Shown: positions 44,919 to 57,981, numbered from the stretch's first letter. The stretch is 64,000 nucleotides of DNA from Tetracladium setigerum (GCA_031472005.1 PZJY01000001.1:1-64000), one strand, 5' to 3'. Notes: generated from the letters alone by a model not told the origin. Translations and numbers: made by a program.

Positions 44919-46003
44919 ATGTCCCTCCAAACCGTCTTTCGTCTCACCCACCGCAACGGCTTCGACGGTCTCCAACCCTTCCAAGAACCAATCCCTATTG
45001 CTCAGTCCCATGAGATCCTCATTAAAATCCGCAGCGTCGCTCTCAACTTCAGAGACATCGCAATCGCAACCTCACAATACCCACTTCCCGTTAAGGACCA
45101 AGTTGTCCCATGCGGCGACATGTCCGGTGAGGTTGTCGAGGTGGGAGCACACGTGAAAGGTTTCGCTAGTGGAGATCGCGTTGTTGCACCCGTCAATCCG
45201 GAATTCTTATATGGAGATTTCAAGAACAGTGATGGTGCTTTCAGTGGTGGAGAGAGGGATGGCGTGTTGAGGGAGTACATCTCTCTTCCGGCGCATGCCG
45301 TGGTAAAATTGCCAGAATCAAAAAACAGCTTCGCTTCGTGGGCGGCGATGACTGGGACAGGCGTGACGACTTGGAATGCCTTTTATGGGAACAAGGCGTT
45401 AAGACCAGGTGATGTTGTCTTGCTTGAAGGTTGGTCATTGTTTGATAAGTAGAATGTGTGCTTACAACTTCAGGAACTGGAGGCTTCGCTATCACGGCGC
45501 TTTTATTCGCCAAGGCAGCTGGTGCAGTTACTATCATCACATCGTCGAGCGATGAGAAACTTGAACGAATGCGAAAAGAGTTCGGGGTAGATCACACCGT
45601 CAACTACAAAACTCATCCAGACTGGGCCGCCCAAGTAGTGCGAATCACCAATGGAAGGGGTGCGGATCATGTATTGGACGTCGGAGGAGATGGAACCATC
45701 GAGCAGAGCATGGCTGCCGTTGCCAGTGGTGGCATTGTTACTCTCGTTGGATTCTTGAGTCAAGCGCCAGCGGATAAGATGCCAGCTGTAGTCATCCCAG
45801 CACTGGTCAGGAATATCACCCTGAGAGGCGTCAATGGTGGATCGAAACAACAGCTCGAGGAAGCTGTCCGTTTTATGGGCAACAAAGGATTGGTGATGCC
45901 GGTTGACAGAACATTTGCTTTCAACCGAACAGACATTATCGCCGCCTTGACATATATCGTTTCCGGCCAACACATCGGGAAGGTCTGTATTAATTTGGAC
46001 TAG
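44919..46003 (+). CDS. Zinc-independent MDR alcohol dehydrogenase-like oxidoreductase
   Basis: Exons 44919-45429 and 45474-46003; one 44-bp intron that splits LLEG-TGGFA; 346 residues. GroES-like N-terminal domain (ILIKIRSVALNFRDIAIA, CGDMSGEVVEVG, GDRVV) and Rossmann domain (GTGGFAITALLFAKAAGA, ADHVLDVGGDGTIEQSM). The catalytic zinc cysteine expected after VxLNxxD is absent (RD instead of CHSD), placing it in the zinc-lacking or quinone-oxidoreductase-like branch. NAD(P)H-dependent reduction of a small carbonyl is likely. Its last 500 bp are overlapped in antisense by the open frame of the neighbouring transcription factor. Confidence 0.88.
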
Positions 46004-48086
46004 ATTCGGCCAGTCTTTGGAGGCTAGCTCCAACAAAGTTATCAATCTCATACAAGTGGACACCTTGGAAGATTTGGGCCCAAATTTGACGATAGTTCCG
46101 GCCATTCGTGAAATGTGGGATGCGTCCTCCTCCTCAACCTCGAGTGAATCAGCAAAAGGAGATTGTTTGATAATCGTGGTGAGCACTCCCAGAAGCCTCA
46201 CCTCCACGCTACGCAACCCATTGATTCCACAAGACCGCGAGGTTACTGAAATCATATCCAGCCAGTCCTTCAGTAGCAAGGCACATTCGAGACTACACAA
46301 TGATTGCTCTGTGGTCCAAACTGGTGTGCTGGTACTGGCCACCAGCTCTGTTCCAAGACGCATAGGAACTGCTAGCGCATGGGCGGCGTGCAATACTGCT
46401 CTGTCAACGTGTGGCTCTCTCTGGAGGGTTGGTCTCGGAGCGAGGATGCATCGTTGGTCCCTTTCGAGAACCCCTCGACACGGACCGAAGTCTGAACTCA
46501 TCCGAATGTGAGCGAGTCGAAATAGTGTGATACCAGCAAGTCCGAGCGGTCCCTTGGGCATGGAAGAATCTAGTGTCGTCCCAAATGTGTGTTCCCAGGA
46601 AAGCTTCCAAGTCTGGGTGGCCGTCTGAAAAGATTTAATATTCTCCAGCTGCAAACCCCCAGAACCGTGACGATCGATGTAGATTTGTTGGAGTAATGCG
46701 TGGATGAGGATATAATTTGCGAATGTAGAAAAGGCTGCTTCTTGGTAAACACCATTGCCATCGAAAAGAGAGCAGAATGCTTCTCTGAACGGAACTTCGG
46801 CTTGGCGAGGTGTATCCAGCCATTGTGTGGCATCTCTTGCGCGCCATCGTTTCCCATAGGCAGGAAGACACACTCGGATTTCGTGATTGAAAAGCAACGG
46901 TGGAATGTCAAAGGCGGTACACAGCATATTTGAAGTTACATATGCTGCCAGTAAAGTTCGTCGCTTCTCTTCTCTTGCTACCCACGAGGCCCAATCAATA
47001 TCCGGTGGCATCTCATCTAGTTCGGAAATTCCGTTTTGTCTGACTAGCATAGCCAGTTGACTACCCAGTGATAGAGCATCAAGGGATATCCTCTTATCCG
47101 CCCAAGAAGAGAACGTGAGCAGTAGAATCAGGGTTTGCATCCTGGGGAGGTCACTCGTCTGCTTCCAAGCGCTATCTTGTCCAGAAAACAGATCTCCTGT
47201 CACTTTGAGGTTCTCGCGCCGGATCTTCTCCAGCATGATCGCTTTGGCCATTGAGTATAGCATATGAGCATTCGGCTTCTGGAATTTGTACAGAGATCCA
47301 AGAGCAGCCACAGCCAAAAGTAAGTCAGCGTCTTTGTCGGCGACGACAAAAGTTGCACCGTGAATAAAAGGGAGAAACTCCTGGACGCAGATGAGATATT
47401 TCTCTATGTACTGGCTCAAAAGAGGCCTTGACGGCAATGAACAGCCGTTGGGAATGACATCTGAGTAGGGACTGATCTTCTGGCTGAGATTTTCGTAGTC
47501 GGTAGCCGCCATGAACCAGGGATCCGAATACGGATCTTTGTAACCTTGAGCTTCATCGGCAGCATAATCTTCAATGCTGGGGTCATCCAGAGTGGGAAGA
47601 CGAGAAGCATAGATCGAATCGTTGCTACATTGCGGAGGAAATATTCTGAACAGCATGGATGGTAACATATTTGGGGTCAAAAAGTTGGGATCCGTGAACG
47701 GGTCATGTTCGCTGGCCATTGGCTCAGGAGTTTCTGCCGGTTCTCGTATTGACTCGGAGGAAGGCCCCATGTTTGTATTGAATGGATGACGAGCAGTTTG
47801 GCTGTGGGAGAGTCTGGTGTGGCGAACAAGAAGATCTCTTTATGGGTGTTAAAGGGAGACAAAATCAGTGCAAGAGGCCTTACTGTCGGGTAAAGTTCTG
47901 ACCGCATTCACAGACAAATGGTTTCTCTCTGGTATCTGCATAGAGGTTAGCAATCTGATGAAAACAGAGCAATAAAGTGCCTCTCATACGAGTGCGTTCA
48001 TGGCGAGTGAGATGCTCTTGCCTCTTGAACTGTTTGTTGCAGAACTGGCAGGGCTGGACAGTAATTTTTGGTCTTCCTCCGGCCAT
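45503..48086 (-). CDS. C2H2 zinc-finger/fungal-specific transcription factor, long 3' overlap
   Basis: Minus-strand exons 48086-47990, 47935-47884 and 47837-45503; introns 54 and 46 bp; 827 codons if read to the first stop. Two C2H2 fingers are assembled across the introns: CQFCNKQFKRQEHLTRHERTH, then FVCECGQNFTRQDLLVRHTRLSH. A Fungal_trans region follows (FLPFIHGATFVVADKDADLLLAVAALGSLYK, WASWVAREEKRRTLLAAYVTS, DIPPLLFNHEI). Recognisable factor sequence ends near ASKDWPNLVQI at about 46000. The frame then continues about 165 codons antisense through the dehydrogenase gene, so the true C-terminus is uncertain. A lost stop, an unseen 3' intron or a real extension are all possible. Confidence 0.82.
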
Positions 48087-48446
48087 TGGAACAAATGAGA
48101 ATGAAAGATAAGTTGTATTAAAGGCATATAATGAGAAGAGTATCTGTGGAAAGAGTCTGAGAAGAGTATAGTCAGCACATGGGGATAATGGGATTGCAGT
48201 TCGGGTTTAAGGTTGTCGTTCCCAATCAGGAATAGTGCTGTTTATCAACAGTTGAAGGCCTCAGGCAGAATCTTCTACATTTCTGAGAGCCATTCGATGT
48301 CTTCGCGACAAAGTATCTTAACGCCTACTCCGTATGACATCTACAATAACGTTTTCACCCAGATCAATCTGATTGACATAACTGCACTTAGTCCCGGTAC
48401 CTTTCTTTTGTCGCACAAACCGAACCTCGTCTAAACACGCACCACT
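48087..48446. other. Intergenic, divergent promoters
   Basis: About 360 bp between the C2H2 factor and the WW protein. No gene seen. Confidence 0.5.
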
Positions 48447-49309
48447 ATGGCTTCTCAACCAGAACAAACCAGCGACAAGCTGCCACCACCGCAGGAGGAA
48501 GAATCGCAGCCTGGCAATCCAACAAGTACAAATGGTGCTGAGGACCTGGAGATCAAAAATGAGAGCAAAGCCACGGACACTGATTCTATAAAGACACCCC
48601 AGCCTGCGGAAACGGAGGAGGAGAGGGATTCGAACACCAAAGATAATGCGACAAACGAAAACGAAGCACCTCCTTTGCCAGACGAAGCTCCCCCACTCCC
48701 AGCTGAAGTCCCACCAGGTGCGCAGATAGAAGAGGATGATGGTTGGGCGCCGGTTTGGGAGGCGAGTGCTCAGGCTTTTTACTTTTACAATCGATTCACA
48801 GGCGCATCGCAATGGACGAATCCTCGAGTTCCCGAGACTCAAATTGCGACAGCACCAGGAGTGGAAGAGCCCAGATCAGTGATCTCCGACTTACTCAATC
48901 CTCCGCCCCCAGTAGAAGGTCCCCGCCAGCAGGAGGATACAATCCCGCGATTCATGGAGATTACGATCCAAATGCCTGGTACGCCCAGTCTTCTACTCCT
49001 GCTGATGAGGTTACGAAAGCCGCATCGACAGACGCCAATGGCCAGTACGGAGCAACTGCGGCCTTCAACCGATTTACTGGCCGCTTTCAAAATTCCGAAA
49101 TCACCCCGGAAAACTACAATGACGAGAACAAGAGCAAGAGGCAGATGAACGCCTTCTTTGATGTGGATGCTGCGGCAAATAGTCACCAAGGCAAGAGTCT
49201 AAAAGAGGAGAGGAGCGGAAAGAAAATATCCAAGACGGAATTGAAGCAGTTTAAGGAGAAGAGGAAAGCCAAGAAGGAGGAAAAGCGAAGGGCATGGCTG
49301 TTGGATTGA
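48447..49309 (+). CDS. WW-domain protein with basic coiled C-terminus
   Basis: No intron. Acidic, Pro-rich N-terminus (PPLPDEAPPLPAEVPP), then one WW domain: GWAPVWEASAQAFYFYNRFTG..QWTNP. The C-terminal part in a second frame reads YNPAIHGDYDPNAWYAQ, FNRFTGRFQ, KRQMNAFFDVDAAANSHQ and a lysine-rich helix KKISKTELKQFKEKRK ending WLLD. The frame changes at the CCCC at 48921-48924; one more C gives 287 codons. WW domains bind Pro-rich motifs; FFDVDAAANSHQGKSLK appears to be a conserved fungal block. A role in mRNA processing is possible but not shown. Confidence 0.82.
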
Positions 49310-49947
49310 GTCGGGTGTTAATGGCATTACAAGTGTCTTTGCTGCATGGATTGGAGTTTATAAAATGACGGGGCGTAACTGGGTTGGGGTTTGACGATTA
49401 GGTATCTTATCTTGGAGCATGGAAGTGCTGTATTTTGGGGGATGGCGACATGTACATGGGAGATTCAGCGCTGTAGTACAATACCTTTACAAGTCAAGTC
49501 AATATTTTTCAGTGCCTGTGCTCAGAGTAAAGATTGGTGAATATAGTTCTCCGCATAGGTAGTTTATGGAGGGCCTGTTTACGGCAGTGTTCATGCAGGA
49601 TGGATTGATGTAGGTGTATCAGACGCTTGTGCATTCACTGAATAATTTAAGTCGATGCCAAAAGATTATGTCCATTACCTCTGCCTATGCACCAGCCTCC
49701 GCAATTCTCCGTGCTTCACAATCTTTTCTTAAGATAAAAACGTGAACATAGGCTGACTGGTCGTATCAACCCACCAAAACAAAATACCCTTTTCGGACTA
49801 GGCTAGCCGAAGTCAAGTCCAAGGTTGAGCTTCAGCCTTGCAGCCTGCGAAATTCTTCAGAGCGATCCGCCTCGAAATAACAACAATTCCATACCAGTGC
49901 CTGGGCCCCCTCTCTCTTTGAATAAGTTCTTTAACGATCGATACACC
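49310..49947. other. Intergenic, about 640 bp
   Basis: No gene, repeat or RNA recognised. An in-frame upstream ATG at 49825 could extend the next gene but adds low-complexity sequence only. Confidence 0.5.
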
Positions 49948-50864
49948 ATGCCTCCAACGACGATCCACGAGGCGCCCGCCCTCGACTCCTTCACACCACT
50001 CGCCGAGCATCAAGCACAAACCCCTTCGACCTTCTTTAACGCTAAACCTATCCTCCACTTCCATGCCACAGCTGTTCGCGTCTTGGTTTCTCGAAGCCAG
50101 CTTTCCCAGCTGCCAATCTTTGCTAGCACAGAAACGGCCACAACAGAGGATGGAAGCAGTGTGGAGATCGTGGAAGTCTTTGTCACATCAGAGTACGTTG
50201 CGCCTCACCATGAACTCTCCCATTGCTCACACTTTGAAACAGAAATTTAACCCTCTTTAACACCTCAAAAGCCATCGGCATATCAATTCCTTACCCTGCT
50301 ATCTCCCTTCATGCGATCCAGCGACTTCAAGACCCCGCAGCTACGTCCACGGAAATACAAGGTCTATATATGCAGCTAGAGCTGTCAGATCCATATGAAG
50401 CCAACGAAGATGAAGACATGGAGGCTGTTGAAGTCACCCTGATTCCTCCGCCTTCTGAGGGTACACCAACCAGTATTCAAACACTCTTTGAGGCTGTGTC
50501 GAATTGCTCCAACCTACATCCAGACCCCACATTCGATGATGACGAGGAGATGGGCGAGGATGGAGGCGATAGCAGGATCTTATTTGAGGGAAATGTGGGA
50601 TACGAGGGTATTAGTGGGCTGCCTGGTGTGCAACAAGGTGCTTCCGATGGAGGATTACCACCACCTTTTCCTGGAAGTGGTGGATGGATCACGGCCGAGA
50701 ACGTATCGGAATACTTTGATGCGGATGGGAACTGGATTGGAGGCGGTGAAGTAGAGGTATTAGGTGAAGGCGCAGGGCGAACTAGGACGAGAGATGAGGC
50801 AGAGGGGGAAGTTAATGGGCACGGGGAGGAATCTGATGATCACAAGAGATCGAGAAAGGATTGA
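49948..50864 (+). CDS. pICln/Lot5-like protein (methylosome subunit type)
   Basis: Exons 49948-50192 and 50243-50864 with a 50-bp intron; 288 residues. The PH-like ICln core reads NTSKAIGISIPYPAISLHAIQRL and GLYMQLEL, then a very acidic stretch (EANEDEDMEAVEV, FDDDEEMGEDGGD) and a C-terminal acidic/basic tail (DDHKRSRKD). This is the pattern of pICln (Voldacs) proteins, which chaperone Sm proteins for snRNP assembly with the arginine methyltransferase. ATG 49948 is preferred over 49825. Confidence 0.85.
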
Positions 50865-51396
50865 AATAAAGCGTCGTCGTCCTCTTCCTAAGAAAAGTTT
50901 CTGTAAATTGATTACATGCTATACCGAGTTGAGGGCAACAATTTCAACAAAGTATTCGAACCGAATCGCCACAACAAACATACTATACTCGAAAAGGGCT
51001 CTCACATGCAATAAATACTCTGGCTGGTATTTGTTGTCAGCCATTGTGTTTCGAGTTCAGCTGTCGACGCAATCCCTGATTTTGCCCCGCCTCTGACGAA
51101 ACCCCTCCAAAGCTCTCTCTCACATTGTGTCTAATGATTGGTTGGCCATCGGTTTCATCGTCGTTACCTCTGGTTTATCGTAGCCGCCAAGTATCGCAGG
51201 AATATTGAAGCTGAGCTGTCGAGCTTTCTTCCTCATCTCTCTTCTTCCTCATCTCTCCCGGGGTACTTGTATTCGCTCTAACTGAATAAACAAACCCACC
51301 GAGTCCTTGCTTGCCTATTGTTGATCATCCCCCCTCACTCTGAAACTCCACGCATACGGCCAACAACGACATCGTTTCCCATCCACAACCATCATC
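50865..51396. other. Intergenic, about 530 bp
   Basis: Promoter of the phospholipase D gene. No other feature seen. Confidence 0.5.
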
Positions 51397-54125
51397 ATGT
51401 CATTCTTTGACAATGCAAAGTCTTTATTCGAAGACTTTTCTGCCAAGCTAGGCTTGGATGACAAGAATGAGAACCAGCAACAGGAATCCCATCAACAAGA
51501 AGACCACCGTCCAGCAGAGCATGGCCAAGCAACGTCCAGCAACAGATACCAAAGCTTTGCACCACCCCGCCAAGGGAACGATGCGAAATGGTACGTTGAT
51601 GGATGTAGCTACATGTGGGCCGTCTCCATGGCCATTGAGGAGGCGAGAGATAGTATTTGGATTTTGGATTGGTGGTTGAGTCCGGGTAGGTTCTATTCAT
51701 CTGTCGAGTATCTTGATGGGAACTGATCCGTGGATTTCTAGAAATCTATCTGAGACGACCACCGAGCAAAAATGAATCGTATCGTCTGGATCGAATGCTT
51801 TTAGCTGCCGCTGAGAGGGGAGTGCAGGTGAATATTATCGTTTACAAGGAAGTCTCACAGATTTTGACACGTGAGTTGCATAAACTTATAGAACCTCATC
51901 TTCGAATGCTTTTGCGAATATCTGCTAAATTTTGATAGTCAACTCCGAACACACCAAGAAGACTCTTGAAGTCCATCCAAATATCAAAGTCTTTCGTCAT
52001 CCTGATCATGTGCCCCACGAACAAGCCATCGCCTCGGAATTCAAGGCTGCAGGTGGTGCATTCTCGCTCCATCCAATCGACCTCATCAAATTGCCTGCTG
52101 AGGGCCTCTCGGCTATCTACGGTGCAAGCGAGGATACGATTCTGTACTGGGCACACCATGAGAAGCTATGCCTGATTGACGGAAGGATCGCTTTCATGGG
52201 CGGTCTTGATCTCTGTTTCGGACGTTGGGATACTAATTCTCATCCAATTGCTGATGCTCACCCTGCTGATTTGGAGCAAATCTTGTTTCCTGGTTTGTTA
52301 CCATCTGCTCCCTTGCGAGACATTGCTGACCTTAAACAGGCCAGGACTTCAACAATGCTCGCATTTTCGACTTTGCCGACGTGCAGAACCCCGAGAATAA
52401 CAAGTTAGACAGGTCGCAAAACTCAAGAATGGGTTGGTCAGACATCGCACTCTGTCTTGATGGGCCAGTCGTTCAAGATCTTAGATCCATGTTTGTGGAA
52501 AGATGGAATTTTATATTCAAGGAGAAATACGACGAACAACAGGGAGGGAAATATTCAGCTCTTGATCTCCCGTACATGGAATCTGGCCAGGGCCCTATGG
52601 ATGTTCAACTCATTCGAAGTGCCTCAAAGTGGAGTAACGGTACTCGAACCGAAAAATCCATCCAGAATGCCTACATCGAGACGATTCGGAATAGCCAGCA
52701 TTTCATCTACATCGAGAACCAATTCTTCATCACCGCCACAGATAATGACTCTGGTCCGGTCAAGAACAGGATTGGAGAGGCTATTGTGGAACGCGTGGTT
52801 CGTGCTTTTCAGGAAGGTATGGTAAATCTCGAGTTTTTCGGATCTCGGCCTTGATACTAATAGCGTCTTGACAGGTCAAAAATACAAAGTCATTGTCGTT
52901 ATGCCAGCTGTTCCAGCCTTTGCGGGAGATCTCCACTCGAACGATTCTCTTGGAACTCGTGCGATCATGGAGTATCAGTATCACAGCATTTCGCGTGGAG
53001 GTCACAGTATCATGGAGGCAATTCACCGAGCCGGCGTTGATGATGCACGCCAATACATCCGTTTCTACAACCTTCGAAATTATGATCGCATCAACGCAGG
53101 CGCCGCCATGGAACAGGCTCAATATGAGAGCGGGGTGAGTTATGAAAACGCAAGGCGAGAGCATGACGACATTGTCGGTTCTGGATATGGTGGGCGTGGT
53201 GAGCAAACAGGCGCTTACTATGGACGAGAGAACGATCAATACGAGAATTATCAACACGCAGCTGAGAGAGTTGCCAATCGAAGCGGCCAATTGGATACAG
53301 TGAGCGATTGCTACATGGACAATGGGCCTTCCCTCCTCGACGTCCCTTGGTCTGGAAGCGAAGAAGCTGAGATGAATGCTTTTGTCAGCGAAGGTAAGCT
53401 CTTCTTTGTCTCTTCTCTCTCATACTAATAATCACTCAGAACTCTACATTCATTCGAAATTGCTCATTGCCGATGATCAAGTCGTCATTTGCGGCAGTGC
53501 TAATCTCAATGATCGCTCACAATTGGGTGACCACGATTCTGAAATTGCGGTTATCATCCAAGATCAGAACCAGATTGATTCTCTCATGAATGAGGAACCA
53601 TATCGAGCATCGGCCTACGCATCTTCTCTGCGACGTCAAATCTTCCGCAAGCATCTTGGTCTTTTGCCAGGACAGGATCCTACTCGACCGAATGCGAATT
53701 TCACACCAATCGACAAACACCCAAACTCATACGACTGGGGATCACCAGCAGATTCCTTGGTTTGTGATGTTCTGAGTAATGAGTTCGACAGATTGTGGCG
53801 AGAGACTGCCAAAGTCAATACCGAGGTATTCTCAAAGGCTTTCCATGCCATTCCCGCGGACAACGTTCACACATGGGAAGAATATGACAACTTCTTTGGA
53901 AACCTTTTCATACCCAAGACTGGAGAGGGCAACAGAAAAATCCCATCGAGGTATGAGTATGGGCACGTGGTAAAGGAGGAATTCAATGATGTGCGGGAAC
54001 TAAAAGAGTGTTTGGGAAGAGTGAGGGGTAATTTGGTTGAAATGCCTTTGCTATTCATGGATGGGGTTGACTTTGCGGTTGAAGGGTTGTCTTTCAACAA
54101 ATTTACTGACGTGGTATATACTTAA
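51397..54125 (+). CDS. Phospholipase D, HKD family
   Basis: Six exons: 51397-51685, 51742-51870, 51939-52292, 52340-52816, 52875-53393 and 53440-54125; introns 46-68 bp; 817 residues. Two HKD active sites are complete: HHEKLCLIDGRIAFMGGLD, and IHSKLLIADDQVVICGSANLNDRS. Between them are GWSDIALCLDGPVVQDL and IYIENQFFITAT, both typical of eukaryotic PLD. No PX or PH domain precedes the core, unlike yeast Spo14, and the N-terminus is Gln/His-rich. It would hydrolyse phosphatidylcholine to phosphatidic acid at membranes. A disordered insert (about residues 540-590) is Gly/Tyr-rich. No frame error. Confidence 0.95.
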
Positions 54126-54341
54126 AGTAGTGGGGCAATTGAATGCGTTGACACAATAATTGCACCTCCCAGATGCTCGATGGGAGCCCATCTTGTGGCA
54201 CTAAAAAGACAATTCGGCCAGGTACACTATCACACGACAAAAAAAAAAAAATAGCTCGGAACTAATTTCATTCCACAACTACTCATAAGACATTATCTAT
54301 TATTAAACCCTGATTTCGACCTCGGCTAGATGACCTGCAGT

Positions 54342-56326
54342 CTAAACAACAAGTCCCTTGACCTGCTTGAAGTCGGTCACCTTGATATCTCTCCAGACCA
54401 TAACCGAAAAGAGTGCACCAATCAAGAGAACCGAACTAGCAATCAGCATCAATCTCTGTGCATCACCATAAGCTCTCTCAATGGCATTTCGTGTTGGTGA
54501 TCCAATCTCATACGAAAGTTGAGTGACGATGTCGCCATAGATCGCCTGGTAAGCGGTGGCGTTCGATGAGATCTCCACGGGAAGATATCTCATTAATCTG
54601 TTTGGGAAGACTCCTTGCCAGATGGCGCCAGAAACGGTGGATCCGATGGCGCCTCCAATGCTGGAGAACATGCCCTCGACAGCGATGACGGACGCAAGAT
54701 ACTGATGTGTCGTTGCAGCCATGGCAGCCACTTGAAGGCAGATAACAAGACATCCGCCCGAGATGGCGATGAGAACTTGGCACATGACGATATATCCAAT
54801 GTGAGTGTTGGGTGCTCGGAAGTGAATCATGAGGGAGACACCGAGGATCGTGACAGGTACACCGAAGTAGAGAGCGAGCCACTTGAAGCGTCCAGTCCTA
54901 CGGATACCGTAACCGACGATGAAAGAGAAGAAGCAAGAGCCCATGCTGTAAATGTTTCTCACGTAGCTGGTATGGGTGACGTTCAGGTGATTGACGACCA
55001 TAAGGAAGGAGCTGAAGACTGCGATGGATTAGTAAGTCACATATGATGCGGGTGGCTTCAACTTACAAGCACTCCAGATGTAGAACTGGACGAAGATGAC
55101 GGCAGACAAGATGCAAGCGCCCAAAACCGTTCGATCGGTAAGAAGTTGGTATGGCATGAAGGTTTTTGGTGCAACGTATTTCTCATACAGGGCGAAGAGA
55201 ATGCACATGACAACGCCGGCAACAATCATACCAATGATCATTGGAGACTTCCATCCTTCTCCTTGGTATGCCTGAAGGTTGAAGGGAAGCAAGAAGAGGG
55301 AGAGTCCTGCGCAGAGGATGAAGACACCTGCAATGTCAAACTCAATGGCGTAGAATTTTATACTCTCCAATGTAGAGCGGTTGTGTTCCTTCTTGTGGGT
55401 CAAGCCTTGCTTTTTAGCCTTGAGGTAGTTTATTTGGAAGAGGGCGTAAAGTGGAATACACATCTGTCGCAATTAGCCTGCATTCATTCTTTTCTCTGTA
55501 TGATCTTACCACGAAAGACACAATAGCAAAAGTTCCGTATCCCCATCTCCATCCGGATCCTTCCAAGAAGCTGGTAGCAACTGGTCCTCCAATCCAAACT
55601 GTGATGATATATGGGGAAGCAATGACTGCGAGCATCAAACCTCTGTTCTTGAGATGAGAAGTGTCGGCAACAAAGATTCCCAGTGTGTATTGAATTCCAT
55701 TGTAACTGCCTTTTGTTAGCCGAGTACACAGGAGATTGGGAGAGGTACAAACCCAATCCAGTAGAAGCACTGTGCCACAAAGAAAGTAGCCACATTATTG
55801 CAAGCTGCCATCATGATCAAACCGAGAATCATGCAAATCAACATGGCCAAGAAACCAATTGGGCGACCCCAGATATCGAGAACTTTGGCCAGAGGAAGTT
55901 TCACGAGACCTCCAAGGATACCGGAAACAATATTTGTAGTCGGAGTCAAAGAGTGGCGTGCAAAGCTACTGGTGACGAAAGGGAGGAAAGAAAAGCCCAT
56001 GTTTTGTTGAATAGAGTCAACGAACATGATGATCCAGATGCTAATGAGAATTAGAAACGAGCTCCCAAGATGAGGCGATAGACTTACAGCACGTAGGCCA
56101 AAATTAGATCTCTTTTGGTCCAAACACTAGTGATGGCCTCCATATCCCTCACACCCGCCTGGAGATCCGAGTCGATGGTCTCATCGTCAGAGTCGGTTGG
56201 ATTGGTTGTGGTGATGACACCAGCTTCCTTATTGTGTTTGATCTTCTCTTGCTCCTCGGGAGTCCTTTCCGCGACTGGTACATCTCTGAACCTGTCAGTA
56301 AAGCGAGAGCTGAAAATCTCCTTCAT
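54342..56326 (-). CDS. MFS siderophore-iron transporter (MirB/Sit1 type)
   Basis: Minus-strand exons 56326-56088, 56040-55753, 55705-55510, 55463-55067 and 55018-54342; introns 46-48 bp; 598 residues. A cytosolic acidic N-terminus of about 75 residues precedes 14 predicted helices. Signature segments: DSIQQNMGFSFLPFVTSSFARH, KLPLAKVLDIWGRPIGF, QCFYWIGYNGIQYTLGIFVADTS, GSGWRWGYGTFAIV and a C-terminal VWRDIKVTDFKQ. The long loop in the last extracellular region (NRLMRYLPVEI) is typical of the SIT family. It should import ferric siderophores by proton symport. No siderophore synthetase is nearby in this window. Confidence 0.94.
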
Positions 56327-57981
56327 GATGGCGGCTGTATGAGTGATTCGCTACAGTGAGGGATTGAATTCTGGACTGCTACAAAGGGGGAGAAAAGAAT
56401 GTCTCTCCTGGGAGGATAGCTTGGTTTATAGGTAAATTTTCTTAGTGGGGGGTGGACGTGATCTGACTGCCAGTACAGGACTTGGCCATCATTGATTTTC
56501 CTTGCATGCCGCCGCCCAAGAAAAGCTTCCAAGACACGCTCGTGAAAATGAATTCGTCGAGCCGAAATCGGGGTGAGAATGCTATGTGAGGAGGAAGCCC
56601 TTTGAGTATTGCTAGGTCCTTGGCCAAGGAGGAGAGCTTCGGAGCTAGACTACCAACATCAACATGATCGCCCGATCAACGAATCAACTTTGATCATGTG
56701 TCCAGGGTTTGCATCTGCGGTGGATCGAAAGCTCGACCTTAATCTTATCAATGGGATTGCGCCAAGGTGAGCAAGTTCCATGGAATAATCTTATCAGATG
56801 CAGATCAACCTTTCCATTGGGCCAAAGGGCCAAAGGATGAAAATTTGCCCTGGAAAGTGGGGTGTAGGGGAAAAGTTTGCGCATTGCCAATGCCAGTAGA
56901 CAACGCACCAGGCCCAAAAGAATATATATCCTTTGGATCAGTATTGGATTGGATGTGAAGCGGCGGAGAGAGAGTCGGTGGCGTAGTGGTGGACGGGATC
57001 AGATCATCAGATAACCCCCCGAACAAAACGCCAGAAAGCCACACTTTCAGACATCCCGGGACTTGGAAACCGTGGGACATAGACCGCAATGGCTTGGAAG
57101 AGGTAACAAAACGTAACGAATTTTATCACAGTAAGACGGGAAAAGAAGAAGACTGCAGAAACCAAAGAAAATCATACAACAACCCGCCACAATTCTCGGG
57201 TCTGTCCGGGCAAGCAAACAAGGACCCTTGGAAGCAAGCTCTTTCTGGCCGCAGGCGTGCTCCAGATGGAGAAGAACAAGCTTGGAGATTCGCAACATGT
57301 CCAATGAGCAATGCTCTTGCCAGAGGAGAGAGATCTCTTCTGAAAATTGTGATAGGTCATCTGGTGACAGTTCTCGCGCCGCAACTGTGATCCAGGCTAC
57401 AAGTTTTGTTGCCATCTAGTGCCACCCTGCAGTAGTGTCACCATGTCTCACGTCAGAAACGTGTGGTCTCCAGTTGGGATTATTTGGAAGTGAGTGTGTC
57501 AGGGTACATACAACATTCAAACAGAATCTAGATCTGCACTACTTTGCCTCTGTCAAATACCGAGAAAACAGAGACGAGGTGGCTGCAGATGCGCGGGAGC
57601 AAAGGAGTGGATTGAATAATGGATAAACTCCGCGATTATTCAGCATGTTGCAGCCCAACATTATTCGAACCGCCGTCGGAGAGATATTATTTCAAAAAGA
57701 GACGTCAAAAAGTTGCACTTGAATTAGAATAAAGAATGTAGGTGCTGTACGTAAGTGCGAGTGTCCTAAGATCAAAGGATATCTTGCACAAGGCCTGAAG
57801 CCTGACTTCCATGTTGTGAGTCGTCGCTTGTTTAACTTACGTCTTGGCAAAACACACGTGACAGTATATGGCTGTGAATATGCCGTCTTTCCTCGCCTTG
57901 GAACGGGAAGACATCTCAAGGAAAGCTCTTGAGAAGCAAGATCCAACACCCCTTTCCCGTTAGGCAGCAACAAGCGACACA
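56327..57981. other. Intergenic, about 1.65 kb
   Basis: Promoter of the siderophore transporter plus the upstream region of the hydrolase gene. Several short frames on both strands (60-134 residues) have no domain and are not called. Confidence 0.5.
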
